Shown here: positions 17,177 through 25,250 of the stretch, one piece after another
Numbering within the stretch: the stretch's first letter is position 1
Layout: each line of letters begins with the position of its first letter
Source of the DNA: Aquibacillus kalidii
GTDB taxonomy: Bacteria > Bacillota > Bacilli > Bacillales > Amphibacillaceae
DNA length: 64,000 nt
Reading direction: 5' to 3'
Assembly: GCF_014280935.1 (NCBI RefSeq)
Contig: NZ_JACLZI010000061.1
Span: 62,001 to 126,000 of the forward strand
Program-made: the position numbers and the translations under genes
The notes under the pieces: model-generated
What the model was told of the DNA's origin: nothing
Seen by the model: the letters and a program-made list of their open reading frames with translations, nothing else
Databases searched by the model: none

Positions 17177-18148
17177 TTGAGGGAGAGGGTTATTATAAAA
17201 TTAATCATCGTTGTATCAGCTCTTATAATTTTCGGAGGAATTGGATTAGTACTTAAGAAGAGTGAAGTTTCTTTAAAATTAATAAGGGAAAAGTCACTAA
17301 ACGAAAAAAGGCTATATAATCTAGTGGAGTCATCGAGAGACATCATCTATTATTTTGAGACGAATCCAGACTTTCGATTTAGATATTTAAGTCCATCCAT
17401 TGAGCATTTCTTTGGGGACGGTCACTTAAAAGACTGTATGGAAAATCCATTAATTGCATTTGAAAATATTCACCCTGAGGATTTTGATAAATTGAAAGAT
17501 AAAATCTCTGGAGACATAGATTATACAAAGCCAATCTTGCAAAGGTGGAAGAATGAGACTGGTGAATATCTATGGTTTGAGGAGTACGCAACACCAATAA
17601 TTGAAAACGACATTATGGTTGGGGTGCAGGGGATTATTCGATGTGTAGAAGAAAAGATAAAACTTCAGAATAAACTAAAACACCAAATCTATCATGATTC
17701 TTTAACAGGTTTACATAACAGACAATATTTTGATGAGAAATTAGAACGACTTAATCAGGAAAGTATCCCAGTTGGCGTGATCATGTGTGACCTCGATAAT
17801 TTAAAACAAGTAAACGATACCATGGGTCACAGAGCCGGGGATAAACTAATTGTAGAAACAGCGAAGGTACTTTCCTCCATAACAGCAGAAAATATTGATG
17901 TTACACGAATTGGTGGGGATGAGTTTTTTATTTTTATGACACATTCAGAGAAACATAATCTATATCAAATTATCGATTATATCGACAAACAAATTCAACT
18001 CTACAACAAGAGTGAGCAAAACTACAATCTTGTCCTTTCGTTAGGTTGTAGTTATAGTTTAAATTCGTATGGAAAAATGGAACAGCTTTATTTAGTAGCA
18101 GATCAGGAAATGTACAAAGCAAAGAATGAAAAGCTTTCTTTAGTGTGA
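17177..18148 (+). CDS. PAS-GGDEF diguanylate cyclase
   Basis: Predicted membrane-linked cyclic-di-GMP synthase. There is one N-terminal membrane segment (IIVVSALIIFGGIGLVL), then a PAS domain with PAC-like end (about residues 45-160; DIIYYFETN, FRYLSPSIEHFFG, VQGIIRCVEEK) and a GGDEF domain (about 172-320) beginning DSLTGLHNRQYFD with the intact signature RIGGDEFF. The inhibitory RxxD site is absent (ENID at that position). Start is uncertain: TTG 17177 lacks a ribosome site, while GGGAGAGGG is followed by ATT/ATA codons at 17192/17195, not ATG. Co-localisation with the biofilm operon fits c-di-GMP control of matrix. Confidence 0.85.
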   Translation: MRERVIIKLIIVVSALIIFGGIGLVLKKSEVSLKLIREKSLNEKRLYNLVESSRDIIYYFETNPDFRFRYLSPSIEHFFGDGHLKDCMENPLIAFENIHPEDFDKLKDKISGDIDYTKPILQRWKNETGEYLWFEEYATPIIENDIMVGVQGIIRCVEEKIKLQNKLKHQIYHDSLTGLHNRQYFDEKLERLNQESIPVGVIMCDLDNLKQVNDTMGHRAGDKLIVETAKVLSSITAENIDVTRIGGDEFFIFMTHSEKHNLYQIIDYIDKQIQLYNKSEQNYNLVLSLGCSYSLNSYGKMEQLYLVADQEMYKAKNEKLSLV

Positions 18149-18169
18149 GGCAGCATATAAGGTGTATTT

Positions 18170-18208
18170 GGATCAAAAAGATGACTTTTAAGGTCATCCT
18201 TTTGATCC
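18170..18208. terminator. Bidirectional hairpin between convergent GGDEF and HAD genes
   Basis: GGATCAAAA-GATGAC pairs with GTCATC-TTTTGATCC. It lies between two converging genes and could terminate both, although the T tracts are internal to the stem. Confidence 0.6.
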
Positions 18209-18215
18209 ATACTCT

Positions 18216-19040
18216 CTATTCTCTAACTAAGTCATCTTTTAATATAAATTCCTCAACGACTTTGGCAACTCCATGATTGTTATTTGTGTCCGTAACATAA
18301 TCAGCTACTGCTTTAATATCATCAGGGGCGTTACCCATGGCAACACCAAGCCCAGCAAATTCAATCATCTCTTGATCGTTGTAGCTATCTCCCATAGCAA
18401 TAACTTCTTCACGTTTAATACCACATCGCTCAATTAATTGGCCAAGACTTGTGCCTTTTGTAACCCCTTTTTCGGTAAACTCAAGAAAGTAAGGCTTTGA
18501 ACGCATGACGCTATGTTGTTCAGCTAATTCAGCTTTAAGTTTTACTTCTACAACTTTTAGTTTTTCTGGATCATCAACCATCAATGCCTTCACAACCGGT
18601 TCCGTAATGCCGTCTAAAAAGCTACTAACAATTTTCACTGGCAATCCAGTAAGCTTGGATTCTATTGTAGTATAGGGATTTTCATCTTCTGTAATGATTT
18701 CTTCACCTACATAAGTGTGAATATAGACACCCTCGCGCTTACTTAATTCATATAAGTTGCGCATTTCTTCAAAACTTAAGGTACTGCTGAAAATCTCTTC
18801 TTTCGTCTGCCAATCTATTATCTTACCACCATTAAAAGAAAGGATGTAGCTTCCGTATTCAGCTAGAGAGAGTTCCTCTGCGGTGGCTTTCATTCCGTAA
18901 GTAGGTCTACCAGAAGCAAGTACAACCTTTACTCCTCTTGCTTGTGCTTCCATTAATGCTTGTTTTGTTCGAGTAGAGATGGTGTGATCATCACGAAGCA
19001 AGGTATCATCTAAGTCCAATACAATCATTTTATATATCAT
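18216..19040 (-). CDS. Cof-type HAD-IIB sugar phosphatase
   Basis: Cytosolic phosphatase of the Cof/YidA type acting on phosphorylated sugars or related metabolites. Motif I is VLDLDDTLL (residues 6-14), motif II ASGRPTYG near 42, the motif III Lys lies in VTKGTSLGQL, and motif IV is AMGDSYNDQEM with GVAMGNAPDD. The large C2B cap lies between motifs II and III. The length of 274 and the architecture are typical. The start has AAGGAA upstream. It is a single gene, convergent with the GGDEF gene. Substrate not predictable. Confidence 0.92.
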   Translation of the reverse strand: MIYKMIVLDLDDTLLRDDHTISTRTKQALMEAQARGVKVVLASGRPTYGMKATAEELSLAEYGSYILSFNGGKIIDWQTKEEIFSSTLSFEEMRNLYELSKREGVYIHTYVGEEIITEDENPYTTIESKLTGLPVKIVSSFLDGITEPVVKALMVDDPEKLKVVEVKLKAELAEQHSVMRSKPYFLEFTEKGVTKGTSLGQLIERCGIKREEVIAMGDSYNDQEMIEFAGLGVAMGNAPDDIKAVADYVTDTNNNHGVAKVVEEFILKDDLVRE

Positions 19041-19208
19041 TTGATTAATTCCTTTCTTATAACTACAGTTCTCTTTATTTTACTAGATTTTAAAAACGAT
19101 AGGGAAAAAAATTGAAAAATTAAAGCGATTTTTAGTAGTGACTTGCCTTTACTCGTTCTAGTAGGAGCAAAATGTTAAAATGAATAATAAACGGAGGAGG
19201 TAATGATA

Positions 19209-19907
19209 ATGAATACAATCATTTTTGATGTTGACGATACATTGTACGATCAGGCAAAATCCTTTCATATAACCTTTATAAAAATGTTTGGTGACATACT
19301 TAATAATGTAGAAATAGATAAACTATACAAAGCAAGTCGGAAACATAGTGAGGTATTATTTGACCAGAGTGAAAAGGGCGAGATTACGCAATTGGAATGG
19401 CAGACTGGGCGCATCATAGCTGCGTGTCAGGATTTCGGTATCCCTGTTGACTTTGATAAAGCATTAGAATTTCATAAGACCTACGTTATAGAACAACAAA
19501 ACATTACACTATTTAGTGAAGTAGAAGGTTTGTTAGACAAGTTACATACAAAAGGCAAGCAGCTTGCGATCCTAACCAATGGTGAAGAGAAGCATCAAGC
19601 AATGAAAATTAAGCAGCTAAATCTTAGCAAGTGGTTTCCGGAAGAGAATATCTTCATCTCGGGAACGTATGGGCATGCCAAGCCGAAACGAGAAATATTT
19701 GATATTGTTGAACAGAGATTAGAACTCGATCCAACAGAAACTGTTTATATCGGTGACAACTACGAAAAAGATATAGTAGGAGCAAAACAAGCTGGGTGGA
19801 AAGCGATTTGGATGAACCACCGCAAAAGAAAACTACCAGTAGAAAGTCCAATAAAACCAGACAAAGAAGTACACAGCCCCGAAGAACTTGTCGAGTTATT
19901 CAGCTGA
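19209..19907 (+). CDS. HAD hydrolase, subfamily IA (YjjG/5'-nucleotidase-like), paralogue 1
   Basis: Predicted phosphatase acting on nucleotides or small phosphoesters. Motif I is IIFDVDDTLYDQ, motif II LAILTNG, the motif III Lys is in GHAKPKREIF, and motif IV is YIGDNYEKDIVGAKQAGW; a helical C1 cap lies between I and II. It closely resembles the gene at 56784 over its full length, so these are in-genome paralogues. ATG 19209 was preferred over 19203 because GGAGGAGG is then eight rather than two bases away and the N-terminus aligns with the paralogue. It is monocistronic, with a dispersed repeat starting five bases after its stop. Confidence 0.9.
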   Translation: MNTIIFDVDDTLYDQAKSFHITFIKMFGDILNNVEIDKLYKASRKHSEVLFDQSEKGEITQLEWQTGRIIAACQDFGIPVDFDKALEFHKTYVIEQQNITLFSEVEGLLDKLHTKGKQLAILTNGEEKHQAMKIKQLNLSKWFPEENIFISGTYGHAKPKREIFDIVEQRLELDPTETVYIGDNYEKDIVGAKQAGWKAIWMNHRKRKLPVESPIKPDKEVHSPEELVELFS

Positions 19908-19910
19908 GGG

Positions 19911-19951
19911 TGGGTGCCTGTCACCACCCGGTTTTTGTTGGTTTTTGTCGG
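19911..19951 (+). repeat. GTGCCTGTCACC dispersed repeat, copy 3 (+)
   Basis: Core GGTGCCTGTCACCACCCGG begins five bases after the HAD stop codon. The tail is duplicated (TTTTTGTTGG then TTTTTGTCGG). Confidence 0.85.
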
Positions 19952-19982
19952 ATGTGAAAATGTGTTGAATTTCTAATTAAAC

Positions 19983-20024
19983 TTGATTTTGGTCAATTAT
20001 TTTCCTGCTTATTCGTCTTACAAT
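19983..20024 (+). promoter_or_regulatory. FNR-like box and promoter of the metal-chaperone gene
   Basis: TTGATTTTGGTCAA (19983-19996) is one mismatch from the FNR consensus TTGAT-N4-ATCAA. Its centre is 29.5 bp upstream of a TACAAT -10 hexamer (20019-20024), which places it at about -41.5, the classic class II activator position. No good -35 is present. The same spacing recurs upstream of the ATPase gene. Confidence 0.65.
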
Positions 20025-20055
20025 AAGGATGTAAACAATTAAAGGAGGAATTTAT

Positions 20056-20277
20056 ATGACAAAGGCAGTTCTCCAATTAGAACCATTAACTTGTCCATCT
20101 TGTATAAAGAAAATTGAATCCACACTTGATAAAACAGAGGGGATTAAATCTGCAAGGGTATTATTTAATTCAAGCAAAGTAAAAGTAGAGTTTGATGAAC
20201 TACAAATCGAGACCATTCAAGTTGAGAGAACGATTAGTAGGTTAGGATACCCCGTGCTGTCTGCAAAGGTTTCTTAA
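20056..20277 (+). CDS. HMA-domain metal-binding protein (CopZ-like)
   Basis: A 73-residue single-domain heavy-metal-associated protein with the beta-alpha-beta-beta-alpha-beta pattern and metal-binding CxxC in LTCPSCIKKIE (C14, C17). It would bind a soft metal in the cytosol or deliver it to the P-type ATPase encoded 236 bp downstream. The ribosome site is AAAGGAGG. It has its own FNR-like promoter and is followed by the second FNR-like promoter, so it can be expressed apart from the ATPase. The metal is unknown. Confidence 0.88.
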   Translation: MTKAVLQLEPLTCPSCIKKIESTLDKTEGIKSARVLFNSSKVKVEFDELQIETIQVERTISRLGYPVLSAKVS

Positions 20278-20429
20278 CTATTTAATTAGAGGTAGCTGTA
20301 TGCTATCTCTTTTTCTAGTTTTGAAAATAAAAATAGTTTGATCGTGACGCATTGTGTTTTAAATAGATTGTTTAAGAAAGGCAAAGAGAATTTCCTCCTC
20401 TTTGTCTTATTTTTATTAAATTGAAAATC

Positions 20430-20471
20430 TTGATGAAGGTCAATTATTTAAATACGATAACAAACTATTAT
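20430..20471 (+). promoter_or_regulatory. FNR-like box and promoter of the P-type ATPase gene
   Basis: TTGATGAAGGTCAA (20430-20443) shares both half-sites and the following TTATTT with the box at 19983. The TATTAT hexamer (20466-20471) is again exactly 29.5 bp from the box centre. The intergenic stretch also carries a stray TGACGCATT unit at 20345. Confidence 0.65.
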
Positions 20472-20513
20472 AGAAATATAAAGTACGAGATGATAATAAA
20501 GGAGGATATCAAA

Positions 20514-22412
20514 GTGATCCTAAAAATTAGTAAGCATAAAAATCATTTTACAGTCGTATCTGGTATTTTAATTGTAATAGGTTTTCTGTTTGGATTTATG
20601 GGAGTAGAAGAAGTAAAAAGTTTAGGACTGATCGCTGCAACGATAATTGCTAGTATTCCAATTGTTGTAAAAGCTTTGCAAGCACTAGTTATGAAAGCCT
20701 TTAGTATTGAATTACTTGTTACGATTGCAGTGATTGGAGCGTTGATTATTGGTGAGTATGTTGAATCAGCTGTAGTCACATTCTTATTTTTGTTCGGAGC
20801 ATATTTAGAATCACGAACGCTAGAAAAAACTCGTTCTTCCCTTAAAGAATTAATAGATATGGCACCGCAGGAAGCAACTGTTTTTCGCAATGGGGATCAG
20901 GTTGTTATTCCTGTAGAAGAAGTGAAAATGGGAGATAGAGTTATTATTCGATCGGGTGGAAAAATTCCTATTGATGGAAAAATCGTAACCGGTAAGGCAA
21001 TGTTAAATGAATCGGCTGTCACAGGTGAAAGTATCGTAATAGCAAAGAAAGAAGAAGATTACGTGTACAGCGGTACAATACTGGATAGCGGCTATGTAGA
21101 GGTTTTAGCTGAAAAAGTCGGGGATGACACGACTTTTTCCAAAATAATAGAGTTAGTTGAAGAAGCACAAGAGTCGAAATCAAAAGCCCAAAAATTTCTT
21201 GATAAATTTGCGAACTACTACACGCCAGCTGTTGTACTTTTATCGGTCGTTGTCTACCTATTTACTTGGAATCTACACTTAGCAATTACGTTCCTAGTAG
21301 TTGCTTGCCCGGGTGCATTAGTGATCGGTGCCCCGGTTTCTAACGTTGCAGGGATTGGAAATGGTGCCAAAAATGGTGCGCTTGTAAAAGGCGGAGAAGT
21401 AATGGAGAACTTTTCAAAGGTAGACACAATCGTATTTGATAAAACTGGAACATTGACGAAAGGGAGACCGGAAGTAACGGATATAAAAGTATATAATGGT
21501 TTTGATACGGATGAGTTATTAAGGTTAGTCGCACAAGCAGAAAAGATTTCTGAGCACCATCTAGGACAAACTATTGTTAAAGAAGCACAAACTAGAAATC
21601 TTGACATTAGCTCTGTACCAAAAGACGGAGAGGTTATCAAAGGGAATGGGGTATTGGCTACGGTAGAAGGGCGCGAAATAGTTGTTGGTAACCGTAAGTT
21701 AATGAACACAGTTGGTTTAGAAATAGGGCAAGAAGCTGTTAGCTATGCAGTCAGTCGTGAGAAGGCAGGAAACACAGCAATTTTTGCAGCGGTGGACGGT
21801 AGCGTTGTGGGAATCTTATCTATTGCCGATCAAATTAGAGAGGATGCACCTAAAGCATTAGCAGAAATGAGAAAGAGCGGTATAAAGAAAATCGTAATGT
21901 TAACAGGTGATAATCAGCATACAGCGGAAAAGGTTGCTGCTCAACTAGGAATTGATGAGGTTTATGCCGAATTATTACCAGAGAACAAGGTAGAGCATGT
22001 TAACTTGTTGAAGCAACAAGGTTATGTAGTAGCAATGGCGGGGGATGGGATCAATGATGCACCAGCAATAGCCACCGCGCATATTGGTTTAGCGATGGGC
22101 GAAGGCGGTACTGACGTTTCTATGGAAACAGCAGATATTGTGTTGATGGCTGATAAATTAATGCAATTTTCCCATGCGTATTCCTTATCAAAAGCTACTG
22201 TTCGGAATATGAAACAAAACACTTACTTTGCATTAGGTATTGTTTTTGTTCTTTTATTTGGAGTACTGATGGGTTCTGTACATTTGGCTTCTGGAATGTT
22301 CATCCACGAGGCGAGTGTATTGGTAGTTATTTTGAATGCAATGAGGTTACTCCGGTTTCAGCGCAAGGATATTAAAATAGAAACAAGATTGAGAGCTCAA
22401 TCTCAAACTTAA
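20514..22412 (+). CDS. P1B-type heavy-metal-translocating ATPase with CPG motif
   Basis: Membrane metal exporter or importer driven by ATP. It has no N-terminal metal-binding domain; that function may be supplied by the separate HMA protein upstream. Features include eight predicted helices, the actuator loop with TGES, transmembrane motif ACPGAL (C265-P-G, where copper and cadmium pumps have CPC or CPH), phosphorylation motif DKTGT (D309), LTGDN, and hinge GDGINDAP. The C-terminal HEASVLVVILNAMRLL resembles zinc/cobalt-type pumps. The GTG start at 20514 has AAAGGAGG; the frame upstream lacks features. Metal specificity is unresolved. It is 38 bp from the Crp/Fnr gene. Confidence 0.92.
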   Translation: MILKISKHKNHFTVVSGILIVIGFLFGFMGVEEVKSLGLIAATIIASIPIVVKALQALVMKAFSIELLVTIAVIGALIIGEYVESAVVTFLFLFGAYLESRTLEKTRSSLKELIDMAPQEATVFRNGDQVVIPVEEVKMGDRVIIRSGGKIPIDGKIVTGKAMLNESAVTGESIVIAKKEEDYVYSGTILDSGYVEVLAEKVGDDTTFSKIIELVEEAQESKSKAQKFLDKFANYYTPAVVLLSVVVYLFTWNLHLAITFLVVACPGALVIGAPVSNVAGIGNGAKNGALVKGGEVMENFSKVDTIVFDKTGTLTKGRPEVTDIKVYNGFDTDELLRLVAQAEKISEHHLGQTIVKEAQTRNLDISSVPKDGEVIKGNGVLATVEGREIVVGNRKLMNTVGLEIGQEAVSYAVSREKAGNTAIFAAVDGSVVGILSIADQIREDAPKALAEMRKSGIKKIVMLTGDNQHTAEKVAAQLGIDEVYAELLPENKVEHVNLLKQQGYVVAMAGDGINDAPAIATAHIGLAMGEGGTDVSMETADIVLMADKLMQFSHAYSLSKATVRNMKQNTYFALGIVFVLLFGVLMGSVHLASGMFIHEASVLVVILNAMRLLRFQRKDIKIETRLRAQSQT

Positions 22413-22450
22413 CTTTGAAGACCTATTCTGTTGGTAAAGGAGTTTACGTT

Positions 22451-23176
22451 ATGGAAAAAAGGAAGTTATCTAACTGCGGGCATACTCATACATGTAACCA
22501 CACGGTTGGTTCACATAAGTCTTGTATATCGTTGGTTCCTATTTTTAATCATTTAGAAGTAGAACAAATGGATGAAATAATGAAGACAGTTCAAGCAGCA
22601 TCGTTTAAAAAAGGGGAAATCATTTACCAGGCAGAAGATCCATCCGACTCCCTTTATATTGTTAATCAAGGAAAAATAAGAATATATCGTTTATCTGATT
22701 CTGGAAAGGAACAGTTGGTGCGAATTTTGAACCCGGGAGATTTTACCGGAGAGCACGCCTTGTTTAGTGAATCAATGCATGAATCCTATGCGGAGGCTAT
22801 GGTGGATACAAGTGTCTGTGTGATTAGGCGTTTAGATTTACAGGATTTTCTTTTGAAATATCCTTCTATTTCATTAAAAATATTAGAAGAATTCGCCTCA
22901 AGGTTAAAACAGTCAGAAAAACAAACAGCGCAATTTGCCACGGAGAAGGTAGAAACGAGAATTGCGCTATTCTTAGCGGAGTGTTACGACCAGGAAAAAA
23001 GTTCGACGGGAACGTTTATTTTGCCAATGAGTAAGAAGGACCTTGCGTCATATCTAGGCACTACACCTGAAACAATAAGTAGAAAACTAGCAGATCTAGA
23101 AGAACAAGGATACATTAAGCGTAAAACCAATAAACGAATCGAAGTTCTAAATTTAGACGGGTTGCTGTTGATTTGA
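22451..23176 (+). CDS. Crp/Fnr-family regulator with N-terminal Cys/His cluster
   Basis: Transcription factor with a cNMP-type sensor domain (about residues 30-150; LYIVNQGKIRIYRL, GDFTGEHALF), a dimer helix, and a Crp-type HTH (about 180-235; MSKKDLASYLGTTPETISRKL). The first 25 residues are rich in potential ligands: C9, H11, H13, C15, H17, H22 and C25, suggesting a metal or Fe-S sensor. ATG 22451 has AAAGGAG nine bases upstream. It is co-transcribed with the ATPase and probably binds the two FNR-like boxes in this operon. A dispersed repeat begins three bases after the stop. Confidence 0.9.
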   Translation: MEKRKLSNCGHTHTCNHTVGSHKSCISLVPIFNHLEVEQMDEIMKTVQAASFKKGEIIYQAEDPSDSLYIVNQGKIRIYRLSDSGKEQLVRILNPGDFTGEHALFSESMHESYAEAMVDTSVCVIRRLDLQDFLLKYPSISLKILEEFASRLKQSEKQTAQFATEKVETRIALFLAECYDQEKSSTGTFILPMSKKDLASYLGTTPETISRKLADLEEQGYIKRKTNKRIEVLNLDGLLLI

Positions 23177-23179
23177 AAA

Positions 23180-23217
23180 GGTGCCTGTCACCACCCGGTT
23201 TTTGTAGGATTTTGTCA
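23180..23217 (+). repeat. GTGCCTGTCACC dispersed repeat, copy 4 (+)
   Basis: The core starts three bases after the Crp/Fnr stop codon. The tail shows TTTTTGTAGG then TTTTGTCAG. Confidence 0.85.
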
Positions 23218-23250
23218 GTGAAAAGGCATTCGGAAATCTATACTATTAAT

Positions 23251-23310
23251 CAGTAGAAGAGGTAGCATCCTTAAGCTAGAGTCCCCCTCCATCTACTGGT
23301 TTATTTTTTT
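23251..23310 (+). terminator. Terminator of the metal operon
   Basis: CAGTAGAAGAGG pairs imperfectly with CTCCATCTACTG and is followed by GTTTATTTTTTT. Confidence 0.65.
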
Positions 23311-23956
23311 AAAAAACAATCTTACATTTAAATAGTAAAGTAAATATAGTATGACAAGTATTCAGACTGATAGTATTTTATTTATACAGTGATAGTTTTC
23401 ATGGAACCTTGTTGTTACTTTCTATACTATTTTAAAGTGTCTTTTTCTCCTATGTATGATATCTGTTATTTTGAAGTACTTGGTGTATTAGACATATTAT
23501 TTGTCATTACAAATTCTATCAGTTGGTTTATCACTGACATCTGGACCTGTTAATCGCTACTATCCTCTGATTATTAACTAGTTTATAGTAACAACATACC
23601 TGAAGGGTTACTTACTAATTAGCTCCAATAGAATTAGGGAATAAAATAACTTTAAATAAATGTTTTGTCGTACAGTGTTTTTTAATCTCTTTCCACTTAT
23701 TTAGCATACATAATTATGTTGTTAAGGTAGGGAAAGAAAGTAAATAAAGAAACTCCTTTTCAATTGTAAATTTATTCCTAATAGGTTACGGAAATTGTAT
23801 TTATATGATAGAATACTTCTATTGTTGTCGAATTATTAATCCCTAGAATGATAAGTTAAAGAAACAGAGCATTTAAGGAATGAAATTTGGATTGAAATTA
23901 GAAAAACATACATGTATAATTTACAGACTTAGACAAGAGAGGAGATTTTTCGATAA
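23311..23956. other. AT-rich intergenic stretch with no gene seen
   Basis: No open frame with a ribosome site, no RNA motif and no copy of either repeat family was recognised here. It precedes the surface-polymer genes and probably carries their promoter. Confidence 0.4.
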
Positions 23957-24100
23957 ATGAGCGAAACTGAACAACTAAAAAAGTTGCTATCAACTATTTA
24001 TAAACAAGCTAATAATGGTGCCGACTACCAAGAAATTATGTCTATCTTTAAAGAAGAGTTGCCAAAAATCACTGCAAATAAAACAATTATATTAAAATAA
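23957..24100 (+). CDS. Small 47-residue protein of unknown function
   Basis: Short open frame with a strong GAGAGGAG site nine bases before ATG. The product is hydrophilic and mostly helical (starts MSETEQLKKLLSTIYKQ, later FKEELPKI), with no signal peptide or membrane segment. It lies 52 bp upstream of the LCP ligase gene and could be co-transcribed. The size and two-helix pattern recall small Bacillus checkpoint or anti-repressor proteins, but there is no clear match to Sda, SinI or Spo0E-type proteins. Function not assigned. Confidence 0.55.
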   Translation: MSETEQLKKLLSTIYKQANNGADYQEIMSIFKEELPKITANKTIILK

Positions 24101-24152
24101 ATTATGCACAAGTTTAACTGTAAACTATCTATGAAAGCATGGAGGATAAAGA

Positions 24153-25076
24153 ATGAAAATAAAATCAAAAAGGAAACTGTTAATATCTATATTGGCAGTT
24201 GTTTTGGTGATGATTTTTGGGGTTGGGATATATAGCTACACTGTTTATGATAATGCAAAAAACACAATAAATGAAAAAATGTACAACCCAGTAGAAAGTA
24301 TAGATTTAGAGGTAGTAAAGAAAAAGGTTAAAGAGGAAAAACCACTGAATATTCTTTTATTAGGTGTAGACCAACGCGGTGATGATCCTGGAAGATCTGA
24401 CGCATTAATGGTTCTTTCACTTAATCCAAAAGAAAATAGCGCGAAGTTAGTAAGTATTCCTCGTGATACTAGAACTGAAATCATTGGTCATGGTACCTCT
24501 GATAAAATTAATCATGCTTACGCATTTGGTGGGCCAGAAATGTCTATTGCAACAGTAGAAAATTTACTTGATGTCGAACTGGACTATTATGTAAGAATGA
24601 ACATGGAAGGTTTGTCAGATATGGTTGATGCTGTTGGTGGGATTACACTAAATAATAGTCTTGATTGGTATGATGAAGGCTATTATAAAAAAGGATACCA
24701 TTACGCTAAAGGGGAGCTTAACCTTAATGGACCTCAAACAATGGGCTATGTTCGTATGAGATACTTAGATCCTAGAGGTGACTTTGGTAGAACAGAACGC
24801 CAGAGACAAGTAATTCAAGGTGTACTCGATAAAGGCGCAAGTATAGGTTCTGTAACGAAAATTAATGAAATGATTGATGTATTAGGTAATAACATGTCTA
24901 CTAATATGGACTTCACTGCAATGAAAGATTTGATGTTTAACTATAAAGATACAAGAAAAAACTTTAGTACGTACCAACTTCAAGGCACAGGTACGAAAAT
25001 CGACGGTGTCTATTATATGACTGTTTCGGATGAAGAAATTCAAAAGGTTCATAATATGTTGCTAAAAAAGTCATAA
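24153..25076 (+). CDS. LytR-CpsA-Psr (LCP) family cell-wall polymer ligase (TagU-like)
   Basis: Membrane-anchored enzyme that transfers undecaprenyl-linked anionic polymers (teichoic acid or capsule) onto peptidoglycan. It has a short cytosolic N-terminus, one membrane helix (residues 8-28) and an extracellular LCP domain with the conserved Asp/Arg set: LLGVDQRGDDPGRSDALMV, SIPRDTRTEI, and RMRYLDPRGDFGRTERQRQV. The length of 307 is typical. The ribosome site is GGAGG. It precedes a nucleotide-sugar dehydrogenase by 174 bp, consistent with attachment of a uronic-acid-containing surface polymer, but no glycosyltransferases are nearby. Confidence 0.92.
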   Translation: MKIKSKRKLLISILAVVLVMIFGVGIYSYTVYDNAKNTINEKMYNPVESIDLEVVKKKVKEEKPLNILLLGVDQRGDDPGRSDALMVLSLNPKENSAKLVSIPRDTRTEIIGHGTSDKINHAYAFGGPEMSIATVENLLDVELDYYVRMNMEGLSDMVDAVGGITLNNSLDWYDEGYYKKGYHYAKGELNLNGPQTMGYVRMRYLDPRGDFGRTERQRQVIQGVLDKGASIGSVTKINEMIDVLGNNMSTNMDFTAMKDLMFNYKDTRKNFSTYQLQGTGTKIDGVYYMTVSDEEIQKVHNMLLKKS

Positions 25077-25250
25077 GTCCTTAATTTAATGTAAAAGATT
25101 TAGTATATTGAGAGGTATATTAAATTGTCTAAATATATTAGGGCATGGTAAGCTATTAATAATGAAGTATTACCATCCAATAATTCTTATGACTATTTAC
25201 TAAGCTTTTAAGATGTAGATTATTAACTTTAAGTAATGGGGTTGTTAAAA

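Noticed and set aside
17177..18148. Product-feedback I-site in the GGDEF protein
   Set aside because: The RxxD position reads ENID, so no inhibitory site is present.
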